From Sporolactobacillus terrae DSM 11697 (GTDB lineage: Bacteria > Bacillota > Bacilli > Bacillales > Sporolactobacillaceae), in contig NZ_JFZC01000051.1 of the NCBI RefSeq assembly GCF_000648615.1, positions 1-35,807 of the forward strand: a stretch of 35,807 nucleotides of DNA. Direction: 5' to 3'. Both the position numbers and the translations under genes were made by a program. Below, piece after piece: positions 34,869 through 35,807 of this stretch. The notes beneath the pieces are model-generated. The model searched no databases. It was not told where the DNA came from and saw nothing but the letters and a program-made list of their open reading frames with translations. Positions within the stretch are counted from its first letter, which is position 1. Each line of letters opens with the position of its first letter.

Positions 34869-35640
34869 CGCTTTTCACCTTGTAAATCAATGAGCTGAGT
34901 GTCAGAAGGGCTACTAGGATAAGAAACAGCAGAACATTGGTCAATAATTGAGTCCAAGGATACTCGTTAAATGGTTGAATTGCTTTTAATAAAGAGTGTT
35001 TCCCCGTAATTAAAAGAATCCATAGCGCAAAGCTGAGAAAGTAGGCGTACACGCGTTTAGGAAACAAGAAACAGAGCGCCGTCAGACCAACCGCAGCAAT
35101 TCCGGATAGAAAACTGGCAAGGAGGATACTGATCAGATTCGCCAATGCCTGGTGGGTCAGCATGAAGTATCCATAAGCGAGTTCCGGATGCTGCGGGATG
35201 TATTTTCGATACAGCCCGAGCGATGATGTGGTAGGATCCTGCACGCTATTATGGTTAAGAATAAATGCCAGGGCCAGGTTGACGAGGAGCGCGAGCAGCA
35301 TGACTGTGAAAGCGACCAGGAACGAAAAGAGCAGTTGATTGGTGAAGTACTTTTTTTTGCCGACTTTGACGATCTGGACCGTATTTGATCCTGAGGCGAC
35401 ATCTTGAATGTAGTATTCGGAAACCATGATTAAGAGGTAGATTGGCAGAAACCACAGAAAAAGAATTTGCATCATATGTCCCTCGGAATTACCAACGAGA
35501 AAGAGAGACTGGTTGACCGTAAACTTCTCCTCCCATTGACTGTTTAAAAAAAATAAATCAATGATTGGAAAGAGCACCATTAAACCGGCAATCAGCAAGC
35601 TCTTCTTACTTTTTATGTATCGATAAAAATAACTTTTCAT
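34858..35640 (-). CDS. Putative ABC-2-type permease subunit (membrane protein 1), first gene of island
   Basis: 260 residues from ATG 35640; in-frame GTG 35652 would add four. The N-terminal half looks like an ABC-2 permease: helix at about 14-30, an outer loop with NSQWEEKFTVNQSLFLVG, a helix at 55-75, then a basic cytoplasmic loop (VQIVKVGKKKYF) and helices near 103-130, 168-190, 192-215 and 237-255. The nearest strong site (GGAGGA at 35668-35673) is too far from the start, so initiation probably uses the weaker GGTG 6 nt upstream. I could not name a family. Confidence 0.7.
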   Translation of the reverse strand: MKSYFYRYIKSKKSLLIAGLMVLFPIIDLFFLNSQWEEKFTVNQSLFLVGNSEGHMMQILFLWFLPIYLLIMVSEYYIQDVASGSNTVQIVKVGKKKYFTNQLLFSFLVAFTVMLLALLVNLALAFILNHNSVQDPTTSSLGLYRKYIPQHPELAYGYFMLTHQALANLISILLASFLSGIAAVGLTALCFLFPKRVYAYFLSFALWILLITGKHSLLKAIQPFNEYPWTQLLTNVLLFLILVALLTLSSLIYKVKSDEL

Positions 35641-35688
35641 TGAAATCACCAACTTTAATAAAGTTTGTCCTCCTTCTTCTTTAGTAAA

Positions 35689-35694
35689 AGTATA
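35689..35694 (-). promoter_or_regulatory. -10 candidate for the five-gene ABC island
   Basis: TATACT on the minus strand lies about 50 nt before the first gene. Just upstream, where the -35 should be, AGAAAAATTTTCT (about 35703-35715) is nearly palindromic and could be an operator. No consensus -35 is seen, which suggests a regulated promoter. Confidence 0.45.
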
Positions 35695-35741
35695 CAGGAT
35701 TCAGAAAATTTTTCTATGTGAATGAATTTCATATTTCTTAG

Positions 35742-35762
35742 CCCTTGTGCTCCAAGGGTTTT
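35742..35762 (+). terminator. Small hairpin with T-run near the right edge
   Basis: CCCTTG (35742-35747) pairs with CAAGGG (35753-35758) around a 5-nt loop, then TTTTC. It reads as a plus-strand terminator, but no plus-strand gene ends here, so it may be an attenuator or incidental. Confidence 0.35.
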
Positions 35763-35775
35763 CAAATGCAAAAAA

Positions 35776-35803
35776 GGAAGTACCTCCCCAAGTCTTGTAT
35801 AAT
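35776..35803 (+). promoter_or_regulatory. Possible divergent promoter with imperfect palindrome at the edge
   Basis: TATAAT at 35798-35803 is preceded by GGAAGTACCTCC (35776-35787), palindromic except for one base pair. A plus-strand gene may begin just beyond the window. No -35 consensus is present. Confidence 0.3.
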
Positions 35804-35807
35804 GGTA

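Overview
The window reads as the chromosome of a mid-GC, spore-former-type Firmicute (Bacillales; a Sporolactobacillus-like lineage is my guess, not provable from this stretch). The signs are AGGAGG-type ribosome binding sites, frequent GTG/TTG starts, SigA promoters, a T-box leader, the Bacillus gene order argCJBD-carAB-argF, and Bacillus-type proteins (LytD-like glucosaminidase, KimA, a YwnA/YwnB pair, YknXYZ-like efflux). I see no rRNA, tRNA, CRISPR array, prophage or intact insertion sequence.

Layout. 1-1451: 3' part of a secreted SH3b/glucosaminidase autolysin with a nearly exact 222-bp tandem repeat. 1694-3901 (-): polytopic GT-C-type glycosyltransferase. 4453-5298 (-): UppP. 5436-18229: a palindrome, a SigA promoter and a complete T-box leader with an apparent CGC (Arg) specifier, then nine contiguous genes argC-J-B-D-carA-carB-argF-G-H and a strong terminator. 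These encode the whole route from glutamate to arginine plus carbamoyl phosphate supply. 18315-18421: an intergenic element with two related modules. 18577-20217: a Bcr/CflA efflux pump directly coupled to a small ParB-like gene interrupted by one in-frame TAA. 20337-21445 (-): a YwnB-like NAD(P)-binding protein and its Rrf2-family regulator, each preceded by the same 19-bp inverted repeat. 21597-23155 (-): rpiA and a glycerophosphodiester phosphodiesterase. 23358-24305: an EamA transporter. 24521-26356: the potassium importer KimA. 26566-32026: a MacAB/YknXYZ-like efflux system, an OmpR-type response regulator, a histidine kinase and MsrA. 32145-35640 (-): a tightly overlapping five-gene ABC island with three membrane proteins (one carrying a WxPxxD motif), a BcrA-like ATPase and a membrane-anchored protein with an internal duplication.

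How parts work together. The arginine block would be switched by uncharged tRNA-Arg through transcription antitermination, where B. subtilis uses the repressor AhrC for the same genes. The Rrf2 regulator probably represses its own promoter, whose -10 lies inside one inverted repeat, and ywnB through the second. The efflux operon has a direct-repeat site typical of OmpR/PhoB regulators just upstream, which fits control by the adjacent two-component system. The five-gene ABC island is the least understood part and the best candidate for an undescribed system.

Limits: all assignments come from reading motifs and recalled family sequences. No search, folding or alignment was run.
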